A DNA stretch of 64,000 bases from Pseudomonadota bacterium. GTDB taxonomy: Bacteria; Pseudomonadota; Gammaproteobacteria; Burkholderiales; Burkholderiaceae_C. Under the pieces are notes generated by a model. The model had not been told where the DNA came from. It did no database searches and saw nothing but the letters and a program-made list of their open reading frames with translations. Of the stretch, positions 42,895-51,040 are shown piece by piece. A program made the translations under genes and the position numbers. How positions within the stretch are numbered: the first letter of the stretch is position 1; every line of letters starts with the position of its first letter. Location: NCBI GenBank assembly GCA_023387335.1, contig JAEWIF010000038.1:61688-125687 (forward strand), in the 5' to 3' direction.

Positions 42895-42907
42895 GGCCGG
42901 CGCCGGC

Positions 42908-43873
42908 TCACTCGACCTTGCCCATCTTCTTGACCACCTCGGTCATGCGCTTCACGTCGGACTGCACGTACTTCTCGAACTCGGGCGTGTCCTGGTAGAG
43001 CACCGGGGTGCCGGCGCCGCCGATCACCTCTTTCACGCGGGCATCGTTGCCCGCGGCCTTGGCCGCGGCGCGCAGGCGCTGCGCCACCGGCTCGGGCACG
43101 CCCGAGGGGATGAACAGGCCGGACCACTGCGCGTACTCGGCGTTGTAGCCCGAGTCCTTGAGCGACGGCACGTCGGGCAGCGCCTGCAGCTTGCCGGTGC
43201 CCCAGTGGCCCAGCACCTTCAGCTTGCCGCCCTTGACGTGCTGCACCACGGTCGCGGGGCCGGTGGACACCGCATCGATCTGCCCGCCCAGCAGCGCCAC
43301 GATGGCCGGGGCCGCGCCGGTGAACGGCACGTGGGTCATCTTGATGCCGGCGTTCTGCGCCAGGATCTCCATCGGCACGTGCATGGTGCCGTAGTTGCCC
43401 GACGAGCCGTAGTTGATGGCGCCGGGACGCTTCTTCGCGTCCTCGACGAAGTCCTTCACCGTCTTCCAGGGCGCGTCGGCGCGCACGGCCAGCACGGTGG
43501 GGTCGGCGGTGAAGCGGGCGATCGGGCGCAGCGACTGGTAGCTGTACATCGGCGCGCGGCCGAGAATGGTGTCCGCCTCGGGCAGCACGCTGTAGGAGGC
43601 CAGGGCCAGCAGCACGGTGTAGCCGTCCGGCGCGGCCTTGGCGGCCGTGCCCATGCCGATGCCGCCGCCGGCGCCGCCGCGGTTCTCGATCACCACCGGC
43701 TGGCCCAGGTCGCGCGACATCGCCTCGGCCACCGGGCGCGCGACCGTGTCCGCCACGCCGCCGGGCGGGAACGGAACGATCATGGTGATGGGCTTGGAGG
43801 GGAAGGGGGCCTGGGCGAAAGCCAGCGTGCCGGCGGTCGCCAGCGCGGCCGCGATGAGGGTTCTGCGTTGCAT
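42908..43873 (-). CDS. Bug/TctC-family periplasmic solute-binding protein (3)
   Basis: 321 residues with a signal peptide (MQRRTLIAAALATAGTLAFA). Signatures: ITMIVPFPPGGVADTVARPV, VVIENRGGAGGGIGMGTAAK, VPFTGAAPAIVALLGGQIDA and the PSLKDSGYNAEYAQWSGLF segment. It is divergent from an FAH-family hydrolase gene with a 69-bp shared promoter region, a common pairing where the binding protein supplies an acid degraded by the hydrolase. No permease genes nearby. A 12-bp palindrome (GCCGGCGCCGGC, 42896-42907) fills the gap to the htpG stop. Confidence 0.92.
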   Translation of the reverse strand: MQRRTLIAAALATAGTLAFAQAPFPSKPITMIVPFPPGGVADTVARPVAEAMSRDLGQPVVIENRGGAGGGIGMGTAAKAAPDGYTVLLALASYSVLPEADTILGRAPMYSYQSLRPIARFTADPTVLAVRADAPWKTVKDFVEDAKKRPGAINYGSSGNYGTMHVPMEILAQNAGIKMTHVPFTGAAPAIVALLGGQIDAVSTGPATVVQHVKGGKLKVLGHWGTGKLQALPDVPSLKDSGYNAEYAQWSGLFIPSGVPEPVAQRLRAAAKAAGNDARVKEVIGGAGTPVLYQDTPEFEKYVQSDVKRMTEVVKKMGKVE

Positions 43874-43942
43874 GGTTCGGGTCTCCTTTGTCGCGTTAGC
43901 ATGCTACTCTTTACCCCACTGAATCCGAGAGGGATTTTCCCG

Positions 43943-44818
43943 ATGAAGATCGCCGCCTACCTCGACCGCGGCCGCCCCGCAGTGGGCATCGTGTCGTCCG
44001 ACCTGCTGAGCGTTCTGCCGCTCGCGCTCCCCGAATCCGAACTGGCGCGCGGCGCGCTGCCCGTGGTGGAGATGCTGGCCGCCGGCGCCCCGCTTCCGGC
44101 CACCGGCGCCCCCGTGGCGCTGGACGCCGTGCAGCTGCGCGCGCCCATCCCGCGGCCGCGCCGCAACATCTTCTGCGTCGGCAAGAACTACCACGCGCAC
44201 GCGAAGGAATTCGCCGGCAGCGGATTCGACAGCAGCGCCAAGTCGGGCGGCGAGATCCCCGCGGCGCCGATCATCTTCACCAAGGTGCCCGAGTGCGTGA
44301 TCGCCAACGGCGACTCGATCGTGGTGCCCACCGAAGTTTCCACCGCCATCGACTACGAAGCCGAACTGGCCGTGGTCATCGGCCGCGGCGGCCGCCGCAT
44401 CCGCAAGGAAGACGCGATGAGCCACGTGTGGGGCTACACCGTGGTCAACGACGTCACCGCGCGCGACTGGCAGAGCCGCCACCAGCAGTGGGACATGGGC
44501 AAGTCGTTCGACACCTTCTGCCCGATGGGCCCCTGGCTGGTCAGCGCCGACGAACTGGACGGCACCGACACCCGCGTTCGCTGCTGGGTCAACGACGAGC
44601 TGCGCCAGGACGCGACCACCAGGGACTTCATCTTCGACATCCCGACGCTCATCGAGACGCTGTCGGCCGGCATCACGCTGTTCCCCGGCGACATCATCGC
44701 CACCGGCACGCCGGTCGGCGTGGGCATCGGCTTCAAGCCGCCGAAGTACATGAAGCCGGGCGACGTGGTGCGCGTCGAGATCGACGGCATCGGCACGCTC
44801 GAGAACCCGGTCCGCTGA
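43943..44818 (+). CDS. Fumarylacetoacetate hydrolase (FAH) family protein
   Basis: 291 residues. FAH-fold enzymes cleave or decarboxylate beta-dicarbonyl acids in aromatic catabolism. The catalytic metal ligands appear in DYEAELAVVIGRGGRRI (E-x-E) and NDVTARDWQ (D); the C-terminal half has CWVNDELRQDATT, FPGDIIATGTPVGVGIGFKP and MKPGDVVRVEIDGIGTLENP, as in acylpyruvate hydrolase/ureidoglycolate lyase-like members. The N-terminal ~70 residues are family-typical. ATG at 43943 with GAGAGGG upstream. Exact substrate unknown; the divergent Bug protein is a likely partner. A 10-bp palindrome TAGCATGCTA (43897-43906) lies between them. Confidence 0.9.
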   Translation: MKIAAYLDRGRPAVGIVSSDLLSVLPLALPESELARGALPVVEMLAAGAPLPATGAPVALDAVQLRAPIPRPRRNIFCVGKNYHAHAKEFAGSGFDSSAKSGGEIPAAPIIFTKVPECVIANGDSIVVPTEVSTAIDYEAELAVVIGRGGRRIRKEDAMSHVWGYTVVNDVTARDWQSRHQQWDMGKSFDTFCPMGPWLVSADELDGTDTRVRCWVNDELRQDATTRDFIFDIPTLIETLSAGITLFPGDIIATGTPVGVGIGFKPPKYMKPGDVVRVEIDGIGTLENPVR

Positions 44819-44865
44819 AGCATCCGGTCACAGCGGCGGCCTGCCGCCGCGTCGGCGAGTCCACA

Positions 44866-45225
44866 ATGAAGGGCATGAGAACCGCGCTCGTCCTGGTCCC
44901 CGCGCTGCTCGCCGGCCTGCTGGCCGGTTGCGGCTCGCTCGGCGCGGGCGTCGGCCTCAGCGTGCCAGTGGGGCCCGTAAGCATTGGCGTGGGCGCCGGC
45001 AGCGGCGGCCTCAATGTGGGCGTGGGCACCGGCGTCGGTCCGGTCGGCGTCGGCGTGGGCGTCAACCAGCGCGGGCAGGTCTACACCGGCGCGGGCGTGG
45101 GCGCCAGCGTGCCGGTCGGCGACGGCCCGGTCCGCGCGGGCGTCGGCGTGGGCACTGGCACCGTGATCTACGACCCGGCCAACCGGGCGGTGCCGCCCAC
45201 CGCCTCGCAGCAGGTCGCGCCCTGA
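44866..45225 (+). CDS. Glycine/valine-rich putative lipoprotein
   Basis: 119 residues. The N-terminus has a lipoprotein signal peptide with the lipobox LAGC (Cys22), preceded by a positively charged start (MKGMRTALVL). The mature chain is a run of GVG/VGVGVG-type repeats (SIGVGAGSGGLNVGVGTGVG), which should form a glycine-rich beta structure, and ends with a short polar tail. No enzyme motif. It is likely anchored to a membrane; function unknown. Nine codons further, ATG at 44875 is an alternative start. The previous gene ends 47 bp upstream. Confidence 0.75.
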   Translation: MKGMRTALVLVPALLAGLLAGCGSLGAGVGLSVPVGPVSIGVGAGSGGLNVGVGTGVGPVGVGVGVNQRGQVYTGAGVGASVPVGDGPVRAGVGVGTGTVIYDPANRAVPPTASQQVAP

Positions 45226-45232
45226 GCGCCGA

Positions 45233-46243
45233 TCAGGCGACCAGCGGTGGCTCGGCCATCGCTTCCAGCTGCTCTTCCAGCATCTGCACCTGGCCCTTCC
45301 AGTAGTCGCTGCTGCCGAACCACGGGAAGGCGGCGGGAAACGCGGGGTCGTCCCAGCGGCGCGCCAGCCATGCGCTGTAGTGGATCAGGCGCAGCGTGCG
45401 CAGCGGCTCGATGAGGGCGAGCTCGCCGCGGTCGAAGTCGCGCACCTGTTCATAGCCATCTAGCAGCGCGCCCAGCTGGCGACTGCGCTGCGCGCGTTCG
45501 CCTGACAGCAGCATCCACAGGTCCTGCACGGCGGGGCCGGTGCGCGCGTCGTCCAGGTCCACGAAATGCGGGCCTTCGTCGGGCGTCCAGAGGATGTTGC
45601 CGGGATGGCAGTCGCCGTGCAGGCGCAGCAGTTTCAGCTGCGGGTCGTAGCCGCCGTCTTCACCGCCGAGGGCTTGCGCCACCGCGGCGAGCGCGGCATC
45701 GCAGGTCTTGCGCCAGGCGCTCTCCACATCCATCGGCAGTTTGTGATGGGCCAGCAGCCAGTCGCGCGGTTCGGTGCCGAAGCCGCGCAGGTCCAGCATC
45801 GGCCGGTGCGCGAACGGGGCCTTCGCGCCCACGGTGTGGATGCGGGCGAGGAAGCGGCCGATCCATTCCAGCACCTCGTCGTCGTCGAGCTCCGGCGCGC
45901 GGCCGCCGCGGCGGGGACTCACGCTGAAGGCGAAGCCGGCGTGGTGATGCAGCGTGGAACCTTCGAGCACGAGCGGCGCGACCGCCGGCACTTCCTCCGC
46001 CGCCAGGGCCCGCGCGAACGCATGCTCCTCGCCGATCGCTTCGTCGCTCCAGCGGCCGGGCCGGTAGAACTTCACGACCACCTGCGAGTGGCCCTCGACC
46101 GCTTCTTCCAGCGCCACCTGGTAGACGCGGTTCTCGTAGGAGCTCAGCGCCATCAGGCGGCCGTCGCCGTACAGGCCGACGCCCGCCAGCGCGTCCAGCA
46201 CCACGTCGGGCGTCAACGCCTCGTAGGGATGCGAACTCGTCAT
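45233..46243 (-). CDS. srkA: Stress-response Ser/Thr kinase (SrkA/YihE-like)
   Basis: 336 residues, APH/choline-kinase fold. Nucleotide region SYENRVYQVALEEAVEGHSQ VVVKFYRPGRW precedes the catalytic loop LRLHGDCHPGNILW and the metal motif VDLDDARTGP. This matches the YihE/RdoA (SrkA) family that protects against envelope or oxidative stress and programmed death in Enterobacteria. The start at 46243 overlaps the stop of the DUF2855 gene (ATGA), so the two are coupled. The C-terminus is acidic and helical (EEQLEAMAEPPLVA). Confidence 0.88.
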   Translation of the reverse strand: MTSSHPYEALTPDVVLDALAGVGLYGDGRLMALSSYENRVYQVALEEAVEGHSQVVVKFYRPGRWSDEAIGEEHAFARALAAEEVPAVAPLVLEGSTLHHHAGFAFSVSPRRGGRAPELDDDEVLEWIGRFLARIHTVGAKAPFAHRPMLDLRGFGTEPRDWLLAHHKLPMDVESAWRKTCDAALAAVAQALGGEDGGYDPQLKLLRLHGDCHPGNILWTPDEGPHFVDLDDARTGPAVQDLWMLLSGERAQRSRQLGALLDGYEQVRDFDRGELALIEPLRTLRLIHYSAWLARRWDDPAFPAAFPWFGSSDYWKGQVQMLEEQLEAMAEPPLVA

Positions 46244-47337
46244 GCGCGCGCGCCCGGGGCCAGCACGTGGCCCCGTGCCGGGTCGACGCGGCCGGACAGC
46301 AGCTGCGCGTAGGCCGCCTGCGCGGCGGGCATGCCCTGGTGGCGCTCGACGCGCAGCCAGGGCGGATCGCTCTCCACCGCGCGGGAGAGGAAATCGTTCC
46401 ACGCGGCCACCAGGCGGCGCTGCAGTTCCTCGCCGCCCCATTCCGTCTGCCGCTTCTTCGCCTGCGCCGGCGCGAAGAACAGCGTGGGCCGCGGACCCGG
46501 CAGTCCCGCGCCGCCGCCCAGTTGCTCGACGTGCGCGGCGCCCACGGCGCAGCTGTAGGCGAGGCGATCGGCGAAGCGCTCGTGCACGCGGCGGCGAAGG
46601 TCGGCGTTGCCGGCGAAATCGATGTAGACGCAGGGCTCGCGGGCGGGCACTTCGTCGAGCGCCTCGTACGACAGCACCTTCGAATAGCAACCCAGCCGCT
46701 CGCAGAACTCGCGGTTCCGCGCCGAGGTGAGGCCCACGACCTCGATGCCCTCGCGCCGGGCCAGCAGGAACGCCGTGCCGTACGCCGTCTTGCTCGAAGC
46801 GCTGGACAGCAGCACGCGCCTGGCGCCGAAGAAGCCGTTGTCGGCCATGAAGTCGTCGATCAGCCAGGAGGTGGTGAAGAGCGGCCGCAGCAGCGCCTGC
46901 GCGGCTTCGGTGTCGGCGCGCCAGAACGGGTCCTGGTTGCAGCGCTGGTACTGGTTGTAGACGGCGTGCAGCTCGGCGCGATGCGGCGCGGCATCGCGAA
47001 AGCCCTGCGCGTTCAGCCGGCCCGGCGAGAGGACGGCGCCGCTGGCCAGCGGCCAGTAGCCGTACAGCCGCTCGCCCACCGCCACGCCGGGATGCAGCGA
47101 CTGCACCACGCGGCCGAAGCCCCAGGCCGGCAGCACGCCCCAGCCTTCCTCGCCGCTGGGGAAGAAGCGCCAGTAGTCCATCGTGTCGCCGAAAGCGGCA
47201 TAGGTGATGTTGTTGGCGGTCAGCGCCAGCAGCTCGGGCGCGACGCGCACCTGGCCGGCGGCCAGGGCGGCGTCGATCCCGCTGTGCAGCCGCGTCTCGT
47301 CCAGACGGTCCTTGCGGATAAGAAGCGTGGCAGTCAT
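46240..47337 (-). CDS. DUF2855 protein, MDR-like fold
   Basis: 365 residues. DUF2855 proteins resemble zinc-free medium-chain dehydrogenase/reductases; a GroES-like N-terminal half (ALTANNITYAAFGDTMDYWR) and a nucleotide-binding-like half (VLLSSASSKTAYGTAFLLAR and VVGLTSARNREFCERLGCYS) are visible. The glycine-rich GxGxxG is not canonical. No activity is established for the family as far as I know. It heads a two-gene unit with the SrkA-like kinase. Confidence 0.82.
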   Translation of the reverse strand: MTATLLIRKDRLDETRLHSGIDAALAAGQVRVAPELLALTANNITYAAFGDTMDYWRFFPSGEEGWGVLPAWGFGRVVQSLHPGVAVGERLYGYWPLASGAVLSPGRLNAQGFRDAAPHRAELHAVYNQYQRCNQDPFWRADTEAAQALLRPLFTTSWLIDDFMADNGFFGARRVLLSSASSKTAYGTAFLLARREGIEVVGLTSARNREFCERLGCYSKVLSYEALDEVPAREPCVYIDFAGNADLRRRVHERFADRLAYSCAVGAAHVEQLGGGAGLPGPRPTLFFAPAQAKKRQTEWGGEELQRRLVAAWNDFLSRAVESDPPWLRVERHQGMPAAQAAYAQLLSGRVDPARGHVLAPGARA

Positions 47338-47348
47338 GGATGCCCCTG

Positions 47349-47376
47349 CGTCATTCCCGCCTTCGCGGGGATGACG
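47349..47376. repeat. Palindromic intergenic element (REP-like)
   Basis: CGTCATTCCCGC and GCGGGGATGACG form a 12-bp stem with one mismatch around CTTC, in the 42-bp gap between ohr and the DUF2855 gene. Such elements (ATTCCCGC...GCGGG) recur in many proteobacterial genomes as extragenic palindromes. No U-tract follows, so it is not a canonical terminator. Confidence 0.65.
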
Positions 47377-47379
47377 AGT

Positions 47380-47799
47380 TCAGACCAGGTTGATCTGCAC
47401 GTCGATGTTGCCGCGCGTGGCGTTCGAGTACGGGCACACCTGGTGCGCGGCGTCCACCAGCTGGCGCGCGGCGGCCTTGTCCATGCCGGGCAGCTTGACG
47501 TTCAGGCGGGCGGCGATGCCGTACACCTGGCCCACGGGGCCCAGGTCGACTTCGGCGTCGATCGAGAGGTCCTGCGGCAGCGTGATCTTCTGCTTGCCGG
47601 CGACGGCCTTCATCGCGCCGATGAAGCAGGCCGAGTAGCCGGCCGCGAACAGCTGCTCGGGGTTGGTGCCTTGTCCGCTGCCGCCGGGCGAGGTCAGCTT
47701 GATGTCGAGCCGGCCGTCGTCGGTGCGCGATTCGCCCTCGCGGCCGCCGGTGGTGTGGGCGCGGGCGGTGTAGAGCACTTTGTCGAGCTTGGTGGTCAT
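47380..47799 (-). CDS. ohr: Organic hydroperoxide resistance protein Ohr
   Basis: 139 residues. Thiol-dependent peroxidase that reduces organic hydroperoxides using lipoyl or similar dithiols. The two catalytic cysteines are present in AAGYSACFIGAMKAVAG and QVCPYSNATRGNIDVQINLV, the second at the conserved C-terminal site. Start MTTKLDKVLYTARAHTTGGR is standard. It lies 51 bp downstream of the ohrR-like gene on the same strand, so it may be transcribed with it and from a promoter in that gap. Confidence 0.95.
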   Translation of the reverse strand: MTTKLDKVLYTARAHTTGGREGESRTDDGRLDIKLTSPGGSGQGTNPEQLFAAGYSACFIGAMKAVAGKQKITLPQDLSIDAEVDLGPVGQVYGIAARLNVKLPGMDKAAARQLVDAAHQVCPYSNATRGNIDVQINLV

Positions 47800-47850
47800 G
47801 GCATTGCCTTTCTGGGTTGGGAAGGGACGGGGGAAGGAAAGAAGGTGCGG

Positions 47851-48303
47851 TCAGCGCGACAGCCGGTCGCGCAACGACTGCACCTGGCGGGTGAGCTGCC
47901 CCAGCTCGGCCAGCGAACACTGGCTGGCCTCGAGGATGCAGCCCGGGACTTTCTCGGCGCGGGCACGCAGCTTGCGGCCGGCCGGGGTGAGCATGAGGTG
48001 GACGCGGCGCTCGTCCAGGGCGGCACGCAGGCGCGACACCAGGCCTTGGGCTTCCAGACGCTTGAGCAGCGGCGTGAGCGTGCCGGAGTCCAGCCGCAGC
48101 CGCTCGCCGAGTTGCGACACGGAAAGCCCGTCCTCCTCCCACAGCGCGAGCATGGCCAGGTACTGCGGATAGGTCAGGCCCAGCTCATCGAGCAGCGGCT
48201 TGTACAGCTTGGTCATCGCGAGGGAGGCGGAGTACAAAGCGAAGCAAAGCTGGTTGTCCAGGCGCAAGGCCTGGTCCTTCAACGCGGCGTTCGGCTTCGT
48301 CAT
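47851..48303 (-). CDS. ohrR: MarR-family organic-peroxide regulator OhrR
   Basis: 150 residues. The N-terminal cysteine of OhrR is present in LDNQLCFALYSASLAMTKLY, the peroxide-sensing site. The winged-helix region holds GLTYPQYLAMLALWEEDGLS and SVSQLGERLRLDSGTLTPLL, with the wing DERRVHLMLTPAGRKLRARA. Oxidation of the cysteine releases it from DNA and derepresses ohr. A candidate operator lies 20-45 bp upstream of its ATG, so it probably controls itself and ohr together. Confidence 0.92.
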   Translation of the reverse strand: MTKPNAALKDQALRLDNQLCFALYSASLAMTKLYKPLLDELGLTYPQYLAMLALWEEDGLSVSQLGERLRLDSGTLTPLLKRLEAQGLVSRLRAALDERRVHLMLTPAGRKLRARAEKVPGCILEASQCSLAELGQLTRQVQSLRDRLSR

Positions 48304-48322
48304 GGCGCGAAACTGTAGCACC

Positions 48323-48346
48323 CAATTCGATTGTGTGCAATTGATA
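48323..48346 (-). promoter_or_regulatory. Candidate OhrR operator
   Basis: CAATTCGATTG (48323-48333), TGTG, then CAATTG (48338-48343) upstream of ohrR. The repeated AATT/ATTG half-sites match what is known of OhrR boxes (interrupted AATT-type palindromes). It is the only AT-rich patch in the interval. Rest of the gene-free stretch 48304-48478 up to the hemerythrin gene shows no other clear site. Confidence 0.55.
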
Positions 48347-48478
48347 TGCCCGTAACGCCCCGCAGCCCGGCCGTACCGTCTTTTAAGGTTTGCTGAGGGA
48401 TCGCTTAAGCAATTCTTCAGAACGCGCTCCAGGGGGAATTCCTAAAGTTCCGGCGCACCACAACCCAAGGAACTCCCC

Positions 48479-49210
48479 ATGAAGATCGACGCCCAGGAAC
48501 TCGAACGACTCGCCGCCGCGCAGCCCCGCGTGGACATGTACGGCGGCATCCACAAGGCGATGCGCGCCTGCATGGCCGACGTGCTGCTGGCGCTGGGCCG
48601 CGTGGACCCCGACGACGCCGCCGAAGTCGCCACCGCCACGGCGCGCGTGATGGACCTGCTCGACCTGTGCGAATCGCACCTGCAGCACGAGAACGACTTC
48701 GTGCACCGCGCGATCGAGGCGCGCGCCGCGGGCGCCTCGGACGCGATCGCGCACGACCACGAGGAGCACCGCGAGCACATCGCGCAGCTGCGTGCGTTGA
48801 CGCAGGCGCTGCGCGCGGCCCGCGCCGGCGCCGCCACGGTGGTCGCCCAGCAGCTCTACGGACAGGTCGCGCTGTTCGTGGCCGAGAACTTCCGCCACAT
48901 GCACGTCGAGGAAACCGCGCACAACGCCGTGCTGTGGGCACGCTACACGGACGCGGAGCTGATCGCGCTGCACGACGAGCTGGTGGCCTCGATCCCGCCC
49001 GGGCAGATGATGCGCATCGCGCGCTGGCTGGTGCCGGCGATGAATCCCGCCGAGCGCCTGAGCCTGCTCCGCGACGTCCGGTCGAAGGCACCGGGCCCGG
49101 CGTTCGAAGCGATGCTGGAAGTGGCCCGGCCCCATCTCACCGCCGGCGAATGGGCCAAGCTCGCCCGCGGCCTGGGCCTGCCCGTGGTGCCCGGCCTCCT
49201 GGTGGTCTAG
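48479..49210 (+). CDS. Hemerythrin-domain protein
   Basis: 243 residues. The first ~160 form a hemerythrin-like four-helix bundle carrying a di-iron site: DMYGGIHKAMR, CESHLQHENDFV, AHDHEEHREHIAQL and FRHMHVEETAHN supply the histidine and glutamate ligands in the usual order. The last ~80 residues are a helical C-terminal extension (PPGQMMRIARWLVPAMNPAE) that I do not recognise. Such proteins bind oxygen, nitric oxide or iron. Its TAG stop shares the palindrome CTAG with the stop of the convergent PNPOx-GAF gene. Confidence 0.85.
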   Translation: MKIDAQELERLAAAQPRVDMYGGIHKAMRACMADVLLALGRVDPDDAAEVATATARVMDLLDLCESHLQHENDFVHRAIEARAAGASDAIAHDHEEHREHIAQLRALTQALRAARAGAATVVAQQLYGQVALFVAENFRHMHVEETAHNAVLWARYTDAELIALHDELVASIPPGQMMRIARWLVPAMNPAERLSLLRDVRSKAPGPAFEAMLEVARPHLTAGEWAKLARGLGLPVVPGLLVV

Positions 49211-50550
49211 GCCTGTTCGAGCCGCAGCGGCCGAGCGACGGCGAGGCGGAAGCGACCGCGGCCGGTCTTCTCGATGCGCAGGTGCGGGCCATGTTCCTGC
49301 AGCCGCCTCTGCAGGAGCAGCAACCGCGCTTCCAGGTTGTCGCTGATGTCCGGCAGGCCCAGCGAAGGATCGAGCCGCAGCTCGCGGTTGGAGAACTCGG
49401 TGCGGCCCTGCTGCACGTGGTCGCGCGCCAGCTTCCAGAGGATGGCGCCGGCCACGCCCTTGATCAGGTACTGCCCGTCCAGGAACACGCTGTCGTTGGC
49501 GGGGTAGTGGCGCAGCTGCAGGCCGGCGCCGGGCGAAGGCGCCGCGTCGTTCTGCGGCGGCGCGGCCGCATCGCCTTCGGCGCTCTCCGCGCCCGACTGC
49601 AGCAGGTCGATGGCCGCTCCCAGGTGGCCGGCCACGACCACCAGCGCGTCCTCGTCCTCGTAGCTGAATCGCAGGTCCTGCGGGCTCTCGACGAAGACCA
49701 CGCCCAGCAGCCGTCCCGTCGAGAGGATCGGCACGGCCAGCTGGCTGTGCGGCTCGGCCAGGCCCGGATAAGGGATCTCGGTCACCGGCGCGATGTCCGG
49801 CGATTCACGCTCGAAGCTGCTGCGCATCGCCTGGCTGTAGAGCGCCGCGTTCGTCATGTGCGAGATCCGCACCGGCGTGCGCTCGCGAGCGGCCACGCCG
49901 ACCACGCCCTGGCCCACGCGCACCTCGGAGCCGACGCCAGAAACCGCGTAGCCGGTGCTCGCCACCGTGTAGAGACGCTGCGCCGGCTGGTCCAGCATCA
50001 GCACCATCGCGTGGCGCATGTCCATCGCGTCGCTGAGCACGGCCATCACGGCATTGAGCGCCTCGTCGAGCGCGTTGCAGCGCGCCAGCTTCTCGCTCAG
50101 CGAACGCAGCGCCGCCAGCCGGCCCGCGGGCTCCGGCGGCGCGGGCAGCGGATCGCCCGGCACCTGTTCCAGCTTCTCGACCTCGTAGATGTCCGAGCCG
50201 AGCAGGCGGAACACGCCTTCCATGCCGCTGTGCGAGGCGATGCCGGCCAGCTGCGCCTTCATGCTCTCGAACACCGGGCCTTCCGATTCGGTGCGCAGGT
50301 AGCGGATGTGCAGGCGCCAGAAGCCGGCCGTGCGCGGGTCCAGCAGCAGCGCCGTGGCGCGCGGGTTGGACAGGATGTTCTGGCGCGTCTTGTTGAAGAA
50401 CTGGAACGACAGCGCCACGTGCCGCTCGTCGACGTGGAACACCTGCGAGATGTAGGCGACGTTGGGCACGCCGTCGGCGCCGCAGGTGGCCAGCACGGCC
50501 GGGATGGCGCCTTCCAGGCAGGCGCGGATCTCGGCCAGCGGCGTGCTCAC
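49207..50550 (-). CDS. PNPOx-like/GAF/winged-helix-like fusion protein
   Basis: 447 residues from a GTG (start of MSTPLAEIRACLEGAIPAVL) overlapping the previous stop as GTGA. Three parts: a flavin-binding split-barrel, PNP-oxidase-like, about 10-130 (LATCGADGVPNVAYISQVFH, FFNKTRQNILSNPRATALLL); a GAF domain about 155-305 (VGQGVVGVAARERTPVRISH, PILSTGRLLGVVFVESPQ); and a C-terminal ~100 residues that look like a winged helix (ILWKLARDHVQQGRTEFSNR, ARLLLLQRRLQEHGPHLRIE). A redox or small-molecule sensor that might bind DNA is suggested. The C-terminal assignment is less certain. Confidence 0.75.
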   Translation of the reverse strand: MSTPLAEIRACLEGAIPAVLATCGADGVPNVAYISQVFHVDERHVALSFQFFNKTRQNILSNPRATALLLDPRTAGFWRLHIRYLRTESEGPVFESMKAQLAGIASHSGMEGVFRLLGSDIYEVEKLEQVPGDPLPAPPEPAGRLAALRSLSEKLARCNALDEALNAVMAVLSDAMDMRHAMVLMLDQPAQRLYTVASTGYAVSGVGSEVRVGQGVVGVAARERTPVRISHMTNAALYSQAMRSSFERESPDIAPVTEIPYPGLAEPHSQLAVPILSTGRLLGVVFVESPQDLRFSYEDEDALVVVAGHLGAAIDLLQSGAESAEGDAAAPPQNDAAPSPGAGLQLRHYPANDSVFLDGQYLIKGVAGAILWKLARDHVQQGRTEFSNRELRLDPSLGLPDISDNLEARLLLLQRRLQEHGPHLRIEKTGRGRFRLAVARPLRLEQA

Positions 50551-51038
50551 GAACGCGCCTCCAGTGCGCGGCCCGCGCGTGGACCGGGCGTCTGGTCGAA
50601 CGCCAGCTCGGGCGTGAAGGTCAGCGCCACCAGGTCGTCGAGCCGGTACGAGAGCATCGCGCGCGCCATGTGCACCGGGTAGCCGACGCGGCCGATCTCG
50701 TATTCCATCGACGCGAGATAACGGTCGAGCGCGGGGCGATCGGCTTCGGTCGCGGCGCGGATGGACGCCGTGCGCGTCTTCAGTTGCACCGTGCGGTGCG
50801 AGGCCGGCTCGCTGAACACCACGGCCAGGTGGCCGGTGCTGGCGATGTCCTGCAGCAGCTGGCGCGACTGGCTGCGCGACAGGTACACGGTGATGGCGGC
50901 GCCGTCGTCCGTCACCAGGCTGCCCACCGCCCGCATGATGCTGGGCCGCAGCGCCTCGTCGCGCGAGCCGACGATGCAGGAGACGCCGCGGGCGATCATG
51001 GCCAGCAGGTCGGCGGGCAGGCGCACGGGGGCGTCCAT
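50547..51038 (-). CDS. Pyridoxamine 5'-phosphate oxidase-like protein
   Basis: 163 residues with a split-barrel flavin-binding domain: LAMIARGVSCIVGSRDEALR, then SIMRAVGSLVTDDGAAITVYL, and HLAVVFSEPASHRTVQLKTR. Such proteins bind FMN, F420 or heme. It is coupled by GTGA overlap to the PNPOx-GAF gene and lies 2 bp after the NodJ-like permease, so they probably form one unit. The last ~40 residues form a tail of low conservation (LAFDQTPGPRAGRALEARS). Confidence 0.75.
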   Translation of the reverse strand: MDAPVRLPADLLAMIARGVSCIVGSRDEALRPSIMRAVGSLVTDDGAAITVYLSRSQSRQLLQDIASTGHLAVVFSEPASHRTVQLKTRTASIRAATEADRPALDRYLASMEYEIGRVGYPVHMARAMLSYRLDDLVALTFTPELAFDQTPGPRAGRALEARS

Positions 51039-51040
51039 CG

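Noticed and set aside
42896..42907. GCCGGCGCCGGC palindrome as terminator between htpG and the Bug gene.
   Set aside because: No U-tract on either side and no loop; such GC palindromes are expected by chance here.
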